From Sphaerosporella brunnea (Eukaryota; Ascomycota; Pezizomycetes; Pezizales; Pyronemataceae), in the NCBI GenBank assembly GCA_008704415.1, contig VXIS01000367.1:1-44217 (forward strand): a stretch of 44,217 nt of DNA, read 5' to 3'. This document shows, one piece after another, positions 19,719-30,800 of the stretch; the first letter of the stretch is position 1, and each line of letters opens with the position of its first letter. The position numbers and the translations under genes are program-made. The notes under the pieces are model-generated. The model saw only the letters and a list, made by a program, of their open reading frames with translations. It was not told where the DNA came from and did not search any database.

Positions 19719-21287
19719 ATGCCCCGCCATCAAGGCCCCTCCATGCCCCGCCCTCAAGGCCACGACGGTCGCTGGCATTACTACCGAAGAAAGGAGAAGC
19801 AAAGGGAGCGAAGGGAGCGATCCTCGGCAACCAGCACGACGCCCAGCGACCATGCTGTGAAGGGCTGGCAAGCGTTTGCTGCCCACAGTGAGGAAGCGGA
19901 CGCCGCTGCTAGGCAGCGAAATCCTCTGCCGAATCGCGACACGAGCACCTCCAACGTTCCCAACTACACGATTGACGAGACGTTCAAACAGTGCGCGGTC
20001 CAGGATGACGGATCCAGGGCATTTGTCAGGCAAGCCAAGTACAACGATGACACCCTTCTGCCACCGGTCGAGACTGTTTCTGAAGAGACTGTCCATTTTC
20101 CACTTGCACACGAATCGGAATGCGATACGCGCACCAGCGTCCTCGTCCACTTCGGCAATGGATCGCCTTCAAACCCCCCCGTCGTCATCCCGAGAGCTAA
20201 GACGATCGACGAACTCTATCAGTCGGTGGCTGAGAGTGTGCCATGCAACGCTGATTGCATCGCCCTTATTGCCCTTGTACCGGAAACGAACGAGTTGGTT
20301 TACCTGGATACGGAACAGACTTGGACGCGGTTCAGCGCGAGAAGGGAGGCACTGAGACTCATATTGGTGTTCCTGCCTAATACTGCCGATATGTCACTTC
20401 CACAAGAATGCGATATGCGCACCAGCATCCTCGTCCATTTCGCCAATCAACCGCCTCCAAACCCCGCCGTCCCCATCTTGAGAGCTAAGCCGTTCGACCA
20501 GCTCTATCCGTGGTTGACTAAGAGGGTGCCATACCACGTGGATCGCGTCCGCCTTATTGCCCTTGTACCGGAAACCAGAGACCTGGTTTATCTGGGTAAC
20601 GAACAGGATTGGGTGCAGTTGACCGCCAGAGAGAAGGTGGATAGACTCATATTGGGGTTCATTCCTGATATTCAAGATATTCCACTTCCACCCAGCAACC
20701 GCGTCCATTTCGGAAATGAATCGCCTTCAATCCCCCCTATTCCACCCAGCATCCGCGTCCATTTCGGCAATGAATCGCCTTCAATCCCCCCAGTCGTCAT
20801 GCCGAGGGCTAAGCAGTTCCACAAGCTCTACCTTTCGGTTGGTCAGAAGGTGCCATGCGACGCTAATCACGTCCGCCTTGCTGCCATTACACCGGAAACC
20901 ACCGAGATGGTTTACCTGGATACGGAACAGGATTGGGTGCGGTTGACAGCCAGAAGGGAGGTGGTTAGACTCATATTGGTGCTCGTGCCTCATACTGAAG
21001 ATATTTCGCAATGCGATACGCGCACCAGCATCCTCGTCCATTTCGGAAACGAGTCGCCTTCAAACACCCCCGTCGTCATCCCCAGAGCTACGCCGTTCCA
21101 CAAGCTCTATCTTTCGGTGGGTCAGAGGGTGTCAGGCTGCGACGCTGATCACGTCCGCCTTGCTGCCATTGCACCGGAAACCACCGAGATGGTTTACCTG
21201 GATACGGAACAGGATTGGGTGCGGTTGGCAGCCAGAAGGGAGGTGGTTAGACTGATATTGATGCTCATTCCTGATACTGATGATTAA
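19719..21287 (+). CDS. Protein with four predicted beta-grasp domains in tandem
   Basis: This is a single open frame of 522 residues; the start ATG follows a C/T-rich leader with a 17-bp duplication (CCCACACCAGATCTTTT, 19610-19665). Residues 1-110 are basic then mixed and unlike the paralogue. Residues ~116-131 keep one PPVETVSEETVHFPL unit. Four domains follow at ~135-224, 232-321, 345-428 and 432-522, each with [LV]VHFGN, P-V-V-I-P-R-A-K, a helix with LY, H-V-R-L-A-A-I-x-P-E-T and VYLDTEQDWVRLTARREVVRLIL. The first strand of domain three is duplicated (residues 326-345). The last two copies are the most alike, so the array is still growing from its end. No enzyme motif or signal peptide. 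A role as a binding array (ubiquitin/PB1-like) is inference. Confidence 0.75.
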   Translation: MPRHQGPSMPRPQGHDGRWHYYRRKEKQRERRERSSATSTTPSDHAVKGWQAFAAHSEEADAAARQRNPLPNRDTSTSNVPNYTIDETFKQCAVQDDGSRAFVRQAKYNDDTLLPPVETVSEETVHFPLAHESECDTRTSVLVHFGNGSPSNPPVVIPRAKTIDELYQSVAESVPCNADCIALIALVPETNELVYLDTEQTWTRFSARREALRLILVFLPNTADMSLPQECDMRTSILVHFANQPPPNPAVPILRAKPFDQLYPWLTKRVPYHVDRVRLIALVPETRDLVYLGNEQDWVQLTAREKVDRLILGFIPDIQDIPLPPSNRVHFGNESPSIPPIPPSIRVHFGNESPSIPPVVMPRAKQFHKLYLSVGQKVPCDANHVRLAAITPETTEMVYLDTEQDWVRLTARREVVRLILVLVPHTEDISQCDTRTSILVHFGNESPSNTPVVIPRATPFHKLYLSVGQRVSGCDADHVRLAAIAPETTEMVYLDTEQDWVRLAARREVVRLILMLIPDTDD

Positions 21288-21385
21288 GCTCATCGGAGGA
21301 TACAGTATGCAGGGAGATTGCTCATCGGAGGATACAGGATGCAGGGAGATTGTTCATCGGAGGATACAGTATGCAGGGAGATTGT
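21288..21385 (+). repeat. 35-bp direct repeat, three units
   Basis: CTCATCGGAGGATACAGTAT-GCAGGGAGATTG occurs three times directly after the stop codon. The paralogue at 18486 has one copy, so this is a local expansion in the 3' UTR region. Confidence 0.9.
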
Positions 21386-21480
21386 TCGGGCACGTCCTGG
21401 CCTGGTCGCGTTGCGGCGGGGGACGGGTAGTCAATAGTCAATTCAAAGTGTTTTGTTTTCTCTATCTTTGCCACCGTGAC

Positions 21481-22027
21481 TAGTGTTTCGCACGAGCGGA
21501 GTCGAGTCGAGCTCGGGGTAGACTCGAGTCCGCTCGTGCGATTTTGACGCTCGACTCTTGAGCCCGAGGAGGAGTTCAGCGCAGCCATTCAACATCCTCC
21601 GCTGCATCACTGTCATTCTGAGCGGTGTCTATAGTTTCACCAGTCGGCACTGGTTCTTTCTCCGCCTCCTCATATGTAATCTCGTGCCATTCTTGCAAGA
21701 CTCAGGAATCGGTGCTCATTGAGCTTCCACCAGTGAAGGGGTTCGCATAAATAACGTGTAGTCTCTGATGCCTTCATCGTGCCTCAAGCGTTGTCCGTAG
21801 CCTGCACTCGTCGTCTGATGTTGCCAAACATTGCAGCAAGATCTTCATCAACTTGAACGCTCCGAAGGTGAGTGTTTTTAATTGTTTCCACCGAGCCGCG
21901 CCTATAGTTGTCCTCCAGAATAGACTCCAAAGGTGCACGGGTCACCCCTACTGATGCGGATGACCACCAGGCAGCTCCTTACCCCAAGGTCCACTGAGCT
22001 CTTTGTTGAATGCTGGCATCGCATCTT
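21481..22027. mobile_element. hAT deletion derivative related to the element at 1545-2843
   Basis: The left end TAGTGTTTCGCACGAGCGGAG and the GAGCTCG-rich subterminal part match 1545 onward. About 21675-21968 matches 2070-2383 (transposase region, minus strand), then jumps to the AFNKELSGPWGK word that corresponds to 2540. So a piece of the transposase is deleted. The right terminal repeat is missing. Many indels show that it is old. Confidence 0.75.
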
Positions 22028-22227
22028 CACCCTCTCAATTTCTTGTTGCTCCCCGCATTCTTCTTGCTCCCCACTTCGATCCAACCTTCCAACCACTTCG
22101 ATCCCACGTTCACGATGAAAATGTCTTGCAACACACGCCACTTCGACCCCACCTTTCCTTTCTGCAATAAACAAGCCTACTACTAGCAGGAAACACACAA
22201 CCGACACCGCGTCGTATACGAACAACG

Positions 22228-22386
22228 ATGTCTGACAAGTATGGCAACGTCTGCCCACACGTTGGCAACGAGGAACCACGCCAGACACATGACACGGGTC
22301 AGCGCAAGGCGATCACTCAATCTTGGCTGGGGCTGGCAAACGAACAGGTGCACCACATGTACCTGTGTGCCCAGCGGATGGAGTAG
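22228..22386 (+). CDS. Small ORF with HHMYLC motif; first exon of an unknown gene
   Basis: ATG at 22228, after a C/A-rich leader, opens 52 codons ending in EQVHHMYLCAQRME before TAG. If a GT just before that stop is a splice donor (GTAGGT...TGCAG, 22383-22436), reading continues as CKQRLMIGDCWPPVPWPDQ. That is plausible coding sequence but unproven. The motif HHMYLC recurs at the same relative place in the gene at 23646, after an intron. I do not know the family. Confidence 0.4.
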   Translation: MSDKYGNVCPHVGNEEPRQTHDTGQRKAITQSWLGLANEQVHHMYLCAQRME

Positions 22387-22964
22387 GTGATAGCAGTCGA
22401 GTACGCCACGAAGAGTACCAGCTTGTTGGAGTGCAGGTGCAAGCAGCGCTTGATGATTGGCGATTGCTGGCCACCAGTTCCCTGGCCAGACCAAGCGAGC
22501 GTTCAACTGCTGGAAGATGCGCCGCAGTGAGACCAAGGTATCGAAGACATTGCTACCTTTGACACGGCGCTCTTGAGACACCGGGTCACGAGCATTGCAT
22601 GCATCTGAACGGCGGAGGGGGATAAGACCACCGGCGGAACTCCAAGATCGACCTCTGCTGCCGGTTTTCCATGGCCAGTCCGGGAGTTGAAAGACATGGC
22701 CCACATGTTCGCAGTCTGATTTAAACCTCCGATTGTTGCGATTCCGCATCCGTGAGAGCTGCAACGGGTCCATCCCACGTTCGCATCACCAACATCTCTT
22801 GCGCTTCTCCCCCCGTCGCATCTCTCCTCCCGGGTGCAATCACAACCAGAGTCCATCGCAGCTCGACATCCTCGACAGCCTCCTCCACCTAGCGCTTTAA
22901 CCGGCCTCACGACGCGCTAACACAGGAATGAAACTATCATGGCAAAGGTCACCACTACATTCGC

Positions 22965-23150
22965 TTGCAACCTCCGCTAGGTGATTACAACCTCGCGGAT
23001 CATGGCTCAATGAAGCAGATGCGTCAGCAGGCGGAGGAATGGCTTGGGAGGGCCGAGATCAGGGCCGAGGTCGAGAGGGCTGCTGCGTTCCTGTCCGGAA
23101 GAGATGCGAGGGTTTGGCAGGACTGGGTCGAACCGCCGCGCACGGCGTGA
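22965..23150 (+). CDS. Possible terminal exon: short helical ORF
   Basis: Reads LGDYNLADHGSMKQMRQQAEE, WLGRAEIRAEVERAAAFLSG, RDARVWQDWVEPPRTA and stops. The amphipathic helix and codon use look coding. It could be the 3' exon of the gene starting at 22228 or a separate small gene; the ATG at its start has no strong leader. Confidence 0.3.
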   Translation: MQPPLGDYNLADHGSMKQMRQQAEEWLGRAEIRAEVERAAAFLSGRDARVWQDWVEPPRTA

Positions 23151-23218
23151 TGCGATATAAGACTGTCACCCTTCTTTCGTAAGTACCAGCTCTCAACCCC
23201 GCAACAGAACACTCAATA

Positions 23219-23612
23219 GCGGAGTTCAGACTGGCGAGTTTTCGCCGGGTTTTGGGGGTAAAACTTCGCGAAGTTTTGATGTCAAAACTTCACGGAAAAA
23301 CCCTTGTGTCGAAACTTCTCCGGAGGCGGTTCTTCTTTTTTTGTAAAGTTTCGCTGGTTTCTCTCTCAGAAAGTTTCTCCGCTAGTGAATTTTTTTTTGC
23401 TCTGACTCCCTCATCCCTCGCTTTCTTTCCTTTACTTCACTTGCCAGTTGGAAAGAAGAGTTCGCTCGCCTAGACTCCCCCCGCTGAGAAAAACCTTTTT
23501 TTGATCTACTTTTCCCCGGGGGAGTTCAGACGAAAACCAAGTTTTCCGTCTAGTTTTAACACGAAAACTTCACACCCAAAACCAAGCGAAAACCCGCCAG
23601 TCTGAACTCCCC
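23219..23612. mobile_element. 394-bp MITE with ~27-bp terminal inverted repeats and TA duplication
   Basis: The left end GCGGAGTTCAGACTGGCG and the right end, read inverted, GGGGAGTTCAGACTGGCG pair over ~27 bp (to TTTTCGC) with two mismatches. TA flanks both sides (23217-23218 and 23613-23614). Inside are many AAAACTTC/GAAGTTTT words and a further copy of GGGGGAGTTCAGACGAAAAC near 23520. There is no coding capacity. TA duplications fit the IS630-Tc1-mariner type. Confidence 0.8.
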
Positions 23613-23645
23613 TAATGCTGACCTCCACCTCGCGCTTTCACCGGC

Positions 23646-24165
23646 ATGGGTGAACCTGGAAATCACGGAGCGCAGCATCAGCGCTCCACTCGCGACGCTC
23701 GTGCAGTTGGTGGTACCCGTCGTCGCCATGCACTTCCGGACGACGACCACGACGTTCGTGGAGTTGGTGGTCCCGGATTGGATCGTCGTCGCCGTGAACT
23801 TTCGGCAGATGACCATGCCGCTCGTGGAGTTGGTGGTTCCGGATTGGATCATCGTCACCGTGAACTTTCGAAAGATGTGATGAACAAAGACCGGAGACAC
23901 AAGCAGGTCAGGGCTGCCGCGAGCAGTGATGAGGTGTGTCCTCTCCATCTGCAACCGGAAAACAGCAGAGAAGCACAGCAACCTGCTTCTTCGACGGTTC
24001 GCAACCGCCCCAACGCCGAACACATGCGGGCGGTAAGTTCGATAGTTGGTCAGGCTGGACTGTAGCTAATACTGGTAGAAGCATCACCATATGTACCTGT
24101 GCCGCAACGCATGGGTGCAGGTAGGCGAAGGTCACGAGATACTCCAACGATTGGATCTATCTTGA
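23646..24165 (+). CDS. Two-exon small gene with DDARGVG repeats and HHMYLC motif
   Basis: Exons 23646-24032 and 24079-24165 are joined by a 46-nt intron (GTAAGT...GTAG) and give 157 residues. Residues ~15-80 carry three degenerate 20-residue units (DDHDVRGVGGPGLDRRRRELS, DDHAARGVGGSGLDHRHRELS), the same repeat as in the gene at 3399-4504 and the relic at 5254. Residues 130-143 are KHHHMYLCRNAWVQ, recalling the gene at 22228. A second intron inside exon 1 (GTCAGG near 23907 to AACAG) is possible. It starts 34 bp after a MITE. Function unknown. Confidence 0.5.
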
Positions 24166-27084
24166 CCGGCTGGACGGCCACTGCCCAGTCGCATTCCATC
24201 GGGATGCGCTGGGTAGTGGCCGTCGGAGATACTGGCCGCCATGCAGGGACCTTCACTCCTGCCTTCTGCCTGGCCGAAGCGCGCTGTTATTCCCCTGCCT
24301 CCTCTCGTCTAATCCATGGTCACGAGACGCAAAGGCAAGCAAATGGCATATTACCAAGTCATGGCAATGAGTGGTGCAGGGTCATGTTATACCAGCGTTA
24401 CATCCCCAAGATTTGGGCGAATGTTCTTGCGGAGGCGTGATGAGTGCTGGTGGGGAGGCCTCGGCAATCACCGGCGCTGCGTCACGGTCGATGAGTGCAG
24501 CAGTTCGGAATGTATTATGGCGCGTTCGTCATGTTCACATCGGGCATTAAATACCCGTCTCCATTTCTCCCTCGTCCCCGTCGTTGCTCCCCAGACCTCG
24601 TGGCCCTCACCTTTAAACTCACATTGTGTCCCAGGGTCCTCCACTTCCTTCCCCAAGCATTCTCGCAGCCGCCCTCTGACACCCACAGTAGGTGATACGG
24701 CAAGCCCCAGAACAGCGTCCGTCCATCTCTCAGAACAAGTCGGAGGCGTTATCGAGTTGTTTCGCGTTGTCCACTACCTATCCATCGTCTGGCCACATGA
24801 TACCTGTTGGGTCCTTCCACCGCCGAAAATATTTGAAGCGGTGCTCGCCCCCGTTGGGTTCCGTGTAATGGCGGTACGTGTACCGCCCTTCTTTTTTGAT
24901 TGTGGCTGCGCCGCGTCCCAGAGATAAATGTGGTACCGGTGGTTTTCAATACGCAGTTTTGATGCGAGTGAGTGATACAGTATGACCCAAGCGGCGCAAC
25001 TAACTCTCTACCTCCACTCGAAGCGGGTGATTGCAAGGTGCTGTTGGCATCGGCTTCTCCACCAATTGATTGCTTCCATACACATCCCCGGGTGCCTGTG
25101 ACTGTTATCATCTCAAAGTGCGTACTGTAGGGGGTTATAGCGACTATTTCTCGCGACGTACTGAGACTGTAACAAAGGCTCTTTCTCGTATAGACGTGGC
25201 TGGTGCCCAAAAAAAATACTCAAGAGGGAGGAAGACGAATTGACGCTCTGGCTGCGGGGTATTCGGGTTTGCAGGAATGGCAGACGGCACATGAAAATTG
25301 CAGCAACCACGATCGTGACAACTGTCTGTAGTGCCCCGGTGCCATGGAAAGTAGAGACATGTACAACCTCTGGCAATTTCGAACCCCGGGGAATGCGATG
25401 CCGTAAAAAGGGTAAACATCAGGACCGTTGAAAAGAGCGGTCTTCAATGAATCGCAGGCATCGGTCCAGCCACCGCCGGCGCCGTCCGGAGGACTGGCCC
25501 GAGGCGGACAGGGCTGGGTGGTAGTTCACAAGGTGGATGCTTGAATTGCAGCAAAAAACAGTGTCGATGTTTATGTGCTGTGCGACGTTCCAGGCGCGAC
25601 CGCGATTTGTGTGGAGCACATATAGGTCACGGCCTGACCGACCGCAAACACAACATGGCGTCGTTTCCGTGCAACACTAGCACCGGATATCACAAAGGCA
25701 CCGTGATCTCACAGACAGTCGTCGCTGTAGAGCAGCTTGGATATCCGTTTAGCTTTAGGAGGAATAGAATTCGCCAGACCGTGCCGTGTACCCGACCACC
25801 GCGCATTCAAACCCCGCGAAACAGAAGGAATCCGCGCACCACCACGACCGACGACACTGCGGGACACTCGCAGTGTCATTGACCAGCGGCGACTGTGGTG
25901 AAGCTGGTCAAGTTGACACTGGAGACTCAGGCGCGATTGTTTGCATCGTGAGCGGCGAGGCTGGCTTTAGGTTCTGGTGACCAAAAGCGGTGCACTGAGA
26001 GGGACATTTGCCACAGGCACTGGATGATCCTGTCGCTCACTGCGGGTGGCATTCTCAGTGACGATGTCGCCATACCACGATATAAGCAGGGTTGCGTATC
26101 TTTCTCGTTCTCCTCTTGGGCTGGTTAGATACGGACCGACAGGATTGGCGACAGCACAGGCTGTAGGATAGCCGATAGGATGGGCGATTGAAGAAGCGAT
26201 TGCGAGGAGATTGGAGTAACCATAGGATAGGGAGCCGGCGTTCTGCATGGCGGTGTGGACATACCCCGTTGCTGGAGCATTTCCACATCCTGCTGTGTCT
26301 CCAGATGGGGCTGTTAGTTCGTTTTGCAACAGAAGGTTGGCTGTCATGAGTTGTAAGGACCAGTGTGTGCTACCGATATATCTCAACGGATTGGTTCAGG
26401 CTCCCGGCGCTTGCGTGTATGGGATTGGCACATGAGGACCAAAAGATATGAAGCCTCAGTTTGACGCCATATTCTACAACGTATATTCATCATAGATAGC
26501 TTCTCTTCTCAAATCGTGGAAGGGCCTCTCCGACCACCTGTTCGCCCGGAACAGCTAGCCCGTTACGGTGGAGGTTATTGGAAGGATCCAACGTTTTTCT
26601 TTTTTTTACCTACCATGGATGATGAATGTTACGAACGAGCTGACGGCACGCCGTGGCCTTTTCTGATGCAGTGGCAATACAGAGCTATTCTGGGCACGGT
26701 CAGCGGTCTCGCAGTGTGCGTCTGGCGCACTCGTTCGGCGGGACAGCAAGCAGAGCCGGCTTTTTGGTCTGCAGTGCTGCGTTTATCACTGCCAACATTC
26801 ACTTTTCCAGCTTCCAGACAACAGACTCAAACTCGGTATCAATAGCTTTATTTTTCTTGCCTCATCTTCGCAGTGAATATTCAAGTGCCTCCGCCTGCAG
26901 CCTAAAGCTGCAGGGGTTTATCATGTGTTCGATACCCTGTCAAATAAACATCCCGCACCGACGATACTACTGTGATAAGTTGTGAATAACCTCGGTATCA
27001 CAATTGCATCGTCTGATCATCTTCCACCGAATCAACTTGGTCACTTCGCGGATGGTTCGGGCATGTCTATGATACACCCAGTGA
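24166..27084. other. Long stretch without a recognisable gene
   Basis: Several ORFs of 60-200 codons occur on both strands (for example 24316-24927 plus, 25967-26386 minus) but none shows a domain, a credible leader or a splice pattern. A leader-like C/T-rich run at 24560-24670, after ATTAAATACCC, might mark a lost gene. A palindromic stretch near 24166-24220 (CGGCTGGACGGCCACTGCCCAG against CTGGGTAGTGGCCGTCGG, in parts) forms a hairpin. Confidence 0.4.
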
Positions 27085-27878
27085 TAGTGATGGACCTAAG
27101 GCAAGCCGGCTCCAGCTAATGGCTTGAGGCTGGAGCAGCGCCGAGCGAAGCCTGACACTTCGGCGAGCCGAGCCGGCTCGAGCCTGTTGCCTGACAAGAC
27201 GAGCTTTTGCTCGAGCCTTTTTTGTTATAGCTAGCTAGCTAGGTATGGGCAGATATGCGCTCGGCCGGCCATGATCAAAAGTGCGTGCCCACGGCGGGTT
27301 GATCAAGAACATTCTATGGAATTCCATCAGTGGAGTTTTACTGCTCAAACGCTGGCACCACCAGAAGAGCCTCGATGACTGCGAACTTCACGGCATCAAT
27401 AAGATTTCTACAAACGGAAGGGATGCCGAAGATGGACAGAGAGAGAGCGAGGGTTATCCAGAGGTCTCCGCGGCCAGGCAGAGCGACAGTAGGGCGGCTG
27501 GTCACAGCACGAGTAACTCCCAGTCAGAGCACCCTAGCCAGAGCGAAGGCGAGGATGGTGCCAATGGTGTTGGCCATGAGTGCCGTGGTGACGCCCAAGA
27601 GCCGATCCGGACGAGGGCGACGCGAGGGCATGCAGGCAGAGCAGAGCAGGACACTGATTCAGACGGCTTTGATTCCGGATCAGATCTATAGGATATATAT
27701 TTGTATAATGACGCCTCTAATGTCCCTGATTTACCGGCTTGTCTACAATGAATTGTACTGCAGTGCGAGCCAAAGCTCGAGCTTTGCAGGCTCGGCTTGA
27801 CAAGCCCATGTTCGAACAATCCGAGCTTGCTCCAGCCTTCCTCATGGCTCGGCTCGGCGCGGCTTCTGTCCATCACTA
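27085..27878. mobile_element. 794-bp hAT element with 8-bp target duplication
   Basis: Ends are TAGTGATGGAC and GTCCATCACTA, a perfect 11-bp inverted repeat. The flanks CCCAGTGA (27077-27084) and CGCAGTGA (27879-27886) form an 8-bp duplication with one change. Both subterminal parts are rich in CGAGCC/GGCTCG. The middle (27281-27690, plus) reads GGLIKNILWNSISGVLLLKRW and ends in an acidic DSDGFDSGSDL, which looks like the C-terminal tail of a hAT transposase. It lacks the catalytic core. Confidence 0.85.
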
Positions 27879-30800
27879 CGCAGTGAGCGTCCCATAGAAC
27901 CCATGGAGTTCCCATAGACCGGTGGTAAGTTTCCAGCTCCTTAGGTGGCAAGTTCAATGAGACACAACCTTATACCTTTAATCAAGCGGGATGAAACACA
28001 GGGTATGCGAGTGCGGCTTCATCGACAAGTAGCTCCGATGTCATCGAGCGAGACATGAAAAAAACTCTTTTGAGAGACCTAACCTTGCATAACGCCATGT
28101 ACTGATTTCTGGAGTCTTGGGCACGATTAACGTTTACAGCCGTCCGACCAAGCGCCTCCGTCTTTCGGCCGTCTGCCCAGCGCCTACGAAGGGTTGCCGG
28201 TTCGTATTGTATTCGTCACAATTTAATCTGGGAGGTGCTGTTGATCTTTTCGAACATCTCCAATGGTGGTTTCCATCAAGGAACTCACCTTCATGTTTGG
28301 GTGAGCGACGCCCAGACTGCAGTCCATGCGCCGTCGCATTCTCAGATTTGTTCGTGATTGATTACGGTACATTGCGATTTGCTGCTTGCGATTGCGCCGG
28401 ATTGTTCCTGGACACTGACGCGCCATTTGCATCCACGAATCCACGACTACCTGGACAAGGTACGCTTTGGCGTGACCATCTCTTCCGCGACTGCTATCTT
28501 GGTCTTGGCCTATCTGTGACTCCGCCGACCGCGGAATATAGCCACGTTTATTGAGAGATTTAGTGGGCGTTAAACAGAATCGCAAAGGCGACCACAGATA
28601 GTCAAACGACCGCAGGGGGCCAACAACTACACACTCACAAAGGCGGGACTACAAGAAGAAGCTTGGAAATCAGCAAAGGAGGGCGAGAGGATCATACATG
28701 ATCGGTATTGGCTCAATCAGGGCAATAAGATGCGTGAGACGCGGGTAGAGAGGTTGAGAAGGAGGATCAGGTAGCGCATCACCGGTCAGAAGGATAACAG
28801 GAAGGCAACACAGCGTTGGGGCGGTGTGAACATTTGTCAATGCTGTGACAATTCGTCGAATGTCAAAGCATTTGAACCCTAGGTGCTCTGGGCGAGAGTC
28901 TTCACTCAGTGGAGCGTAAACGATCATCTCCGAAACCAGCAGTCAGGTGCTCGTTTAGTGCTGCAGAAGAGTGGAAAGAGCCGCATCTTAGGTTACTACG
29001 CTTGAAAATATGTATTCTCGGGTTTACGAGACGAAGGCTGTTCCCAGAAAGGGAGACGTTCACCACTGAGGCGGTCATTACTGAGATGGCAACGATTCAA
29101 CGGATTATGAAGCTGAAGCTGTGCATTGAACGAAATGGCGGCAATAAGTTGCATGTACAGTCCTCTTCTTGAATTTGTTAGATGCCTGGGTGGATGAAAT
29201 TGCTTCAATTTGCGTCGACGCGTGATAGTTTCTGGGTGGTATTCTGTCACAAGCCGAGTAGGTAAGTACACTTTGCCTTGGTATTTCAAATGGAACATAT
29301 CGAACCACGAAATATCATCAATAAGGACACACACAGGATCTGTGCGGTGATGAGCAGGGGATCTCCCATGCTCGTTCTCTGGCTAATGGTGTCATGTAGA
29401 ATCACAGCCAACTGCTTCCCAACCGCAGGCTCGATAGATGATACAGCTTTTCGGCGAAGTGTGGTGAAGTCCGCTATCGGCTTGAGGAACCTGTTATTGA
29501 GGCGTTGTATGCTACGACGTTGTAGCTGACATCCTCAGGCAATAATTCGAGAAAACACACTGCCGGCTGCCGTGAGAGGTGACAGTCGTGATTCAGTCCG
29601 CAGTTCGTTATGTTAGGTAGAGATATATGACATAAATCCCAGCAGCTGAACTACCCGCGACCCTATGACGAGATATCCATTATGTCCCGTCTGCCAGCAG
29701 GATCAGCACTTGGCAGCTGCGTGTATCTGCGTGTATCTGCGGGCCAGTTAATGACGATAATCAAGAGGAAAGTGGGTAACAATCGTGTCGGCGACAACCC
29801 AGTCTGCTCTTGGCTGCGTTGGGGGTGGAGAAAAAAACGATCAGAAAGCACAACGCAGTTGGCAACGCGGTGTTCATCTAAGACAGCCTAGTATCAGCGG
29901 GTGGTAACGTTGGGAGCCTGATGGCGTGCGTTCTCCCCCCTTGTTTCCTCCTCCCCGCTTTACACTGACGGCACGCGGAACTGTACTGGTGGCACCTCAC
30001 CATGAGTGATGCACCCAGGGACGCCGACAAGGAGGCTGTGTGAACGTCCCCATTTCCTCAGGTATCAGGCCGGGTCCCATTCGTGCCGCTGCGTGGGTTA
30101 TACTGTCCGTGTCGCCTGCGGTCGGCAGTGTCTTTTCTCGGCATGTCCGTCGGGGTCTGCTATGTGGCTCTCCAGTTGGGCTGCGTTCCAAGTGGTCTCC
30201 ATTGGGTCTGGGTAGACTCGGGTGGGCTCTGCGGATCGACACGCTCTGTGGCTTGTCAGTTTGTTGCACACTCTTCTTTTGAGGTCTTCAGGGACTGTCA
30301 TTTTTGTGGATGATCGAAACTACATGTGCGGCCCAAACGTGTGTGAAGAATGCACAAATGTTTGCTACGTTGTAACGGACGAGGCAAATGATGAATAACG
30401 CCATCAGTCGATGTCTCCTGTCCCATCCAATAGGCTGGGATAAGCGGGTTTGAGTTGGTTCAATGAATGCGTTGCTGACGGCCAGCAACATTCGTATTTA
30501 GTTCCATGTGGCATGAACAGCATTTGCTCCACAACGCAAAAGCTTTCCAACCCTAACACCGACGTGATTGGTGCGGGAAAGTGATCTTCCTTCTGGTGGC
30601 AAAACGCGGGAGATTGATAACGTTGATTGCCACCAAGTGTAATTGATTGTTTAGCGGTTCATACCGACTCACCGCGGCGACTTACCCTTTGCCCTGACGT
30701 GCCCGCCATGTTCATTCTCTTCCTCATCGAGTGTCGATCATGTTTAACGCACGGTTCTACACGAGAAACAATCCGCTGTTATATCGCGTTCTACATGAGG

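Noticed and set aside
19548..20150. 200-codon minus ORF over the start of the four-domain gene.
   Set aside because: The plus frame carries the conserved domains; the minus ORF has no motif.
25880..25980. DTGDSGAIVCIVSGEAG in a plus frame recalls the GDSG motif of serine proteases.
   Set aside because: The frame is only ~64 codons, no His or Asp catalytic motif is found upstream in any frame, and stops surround it. A chance match is more likely.
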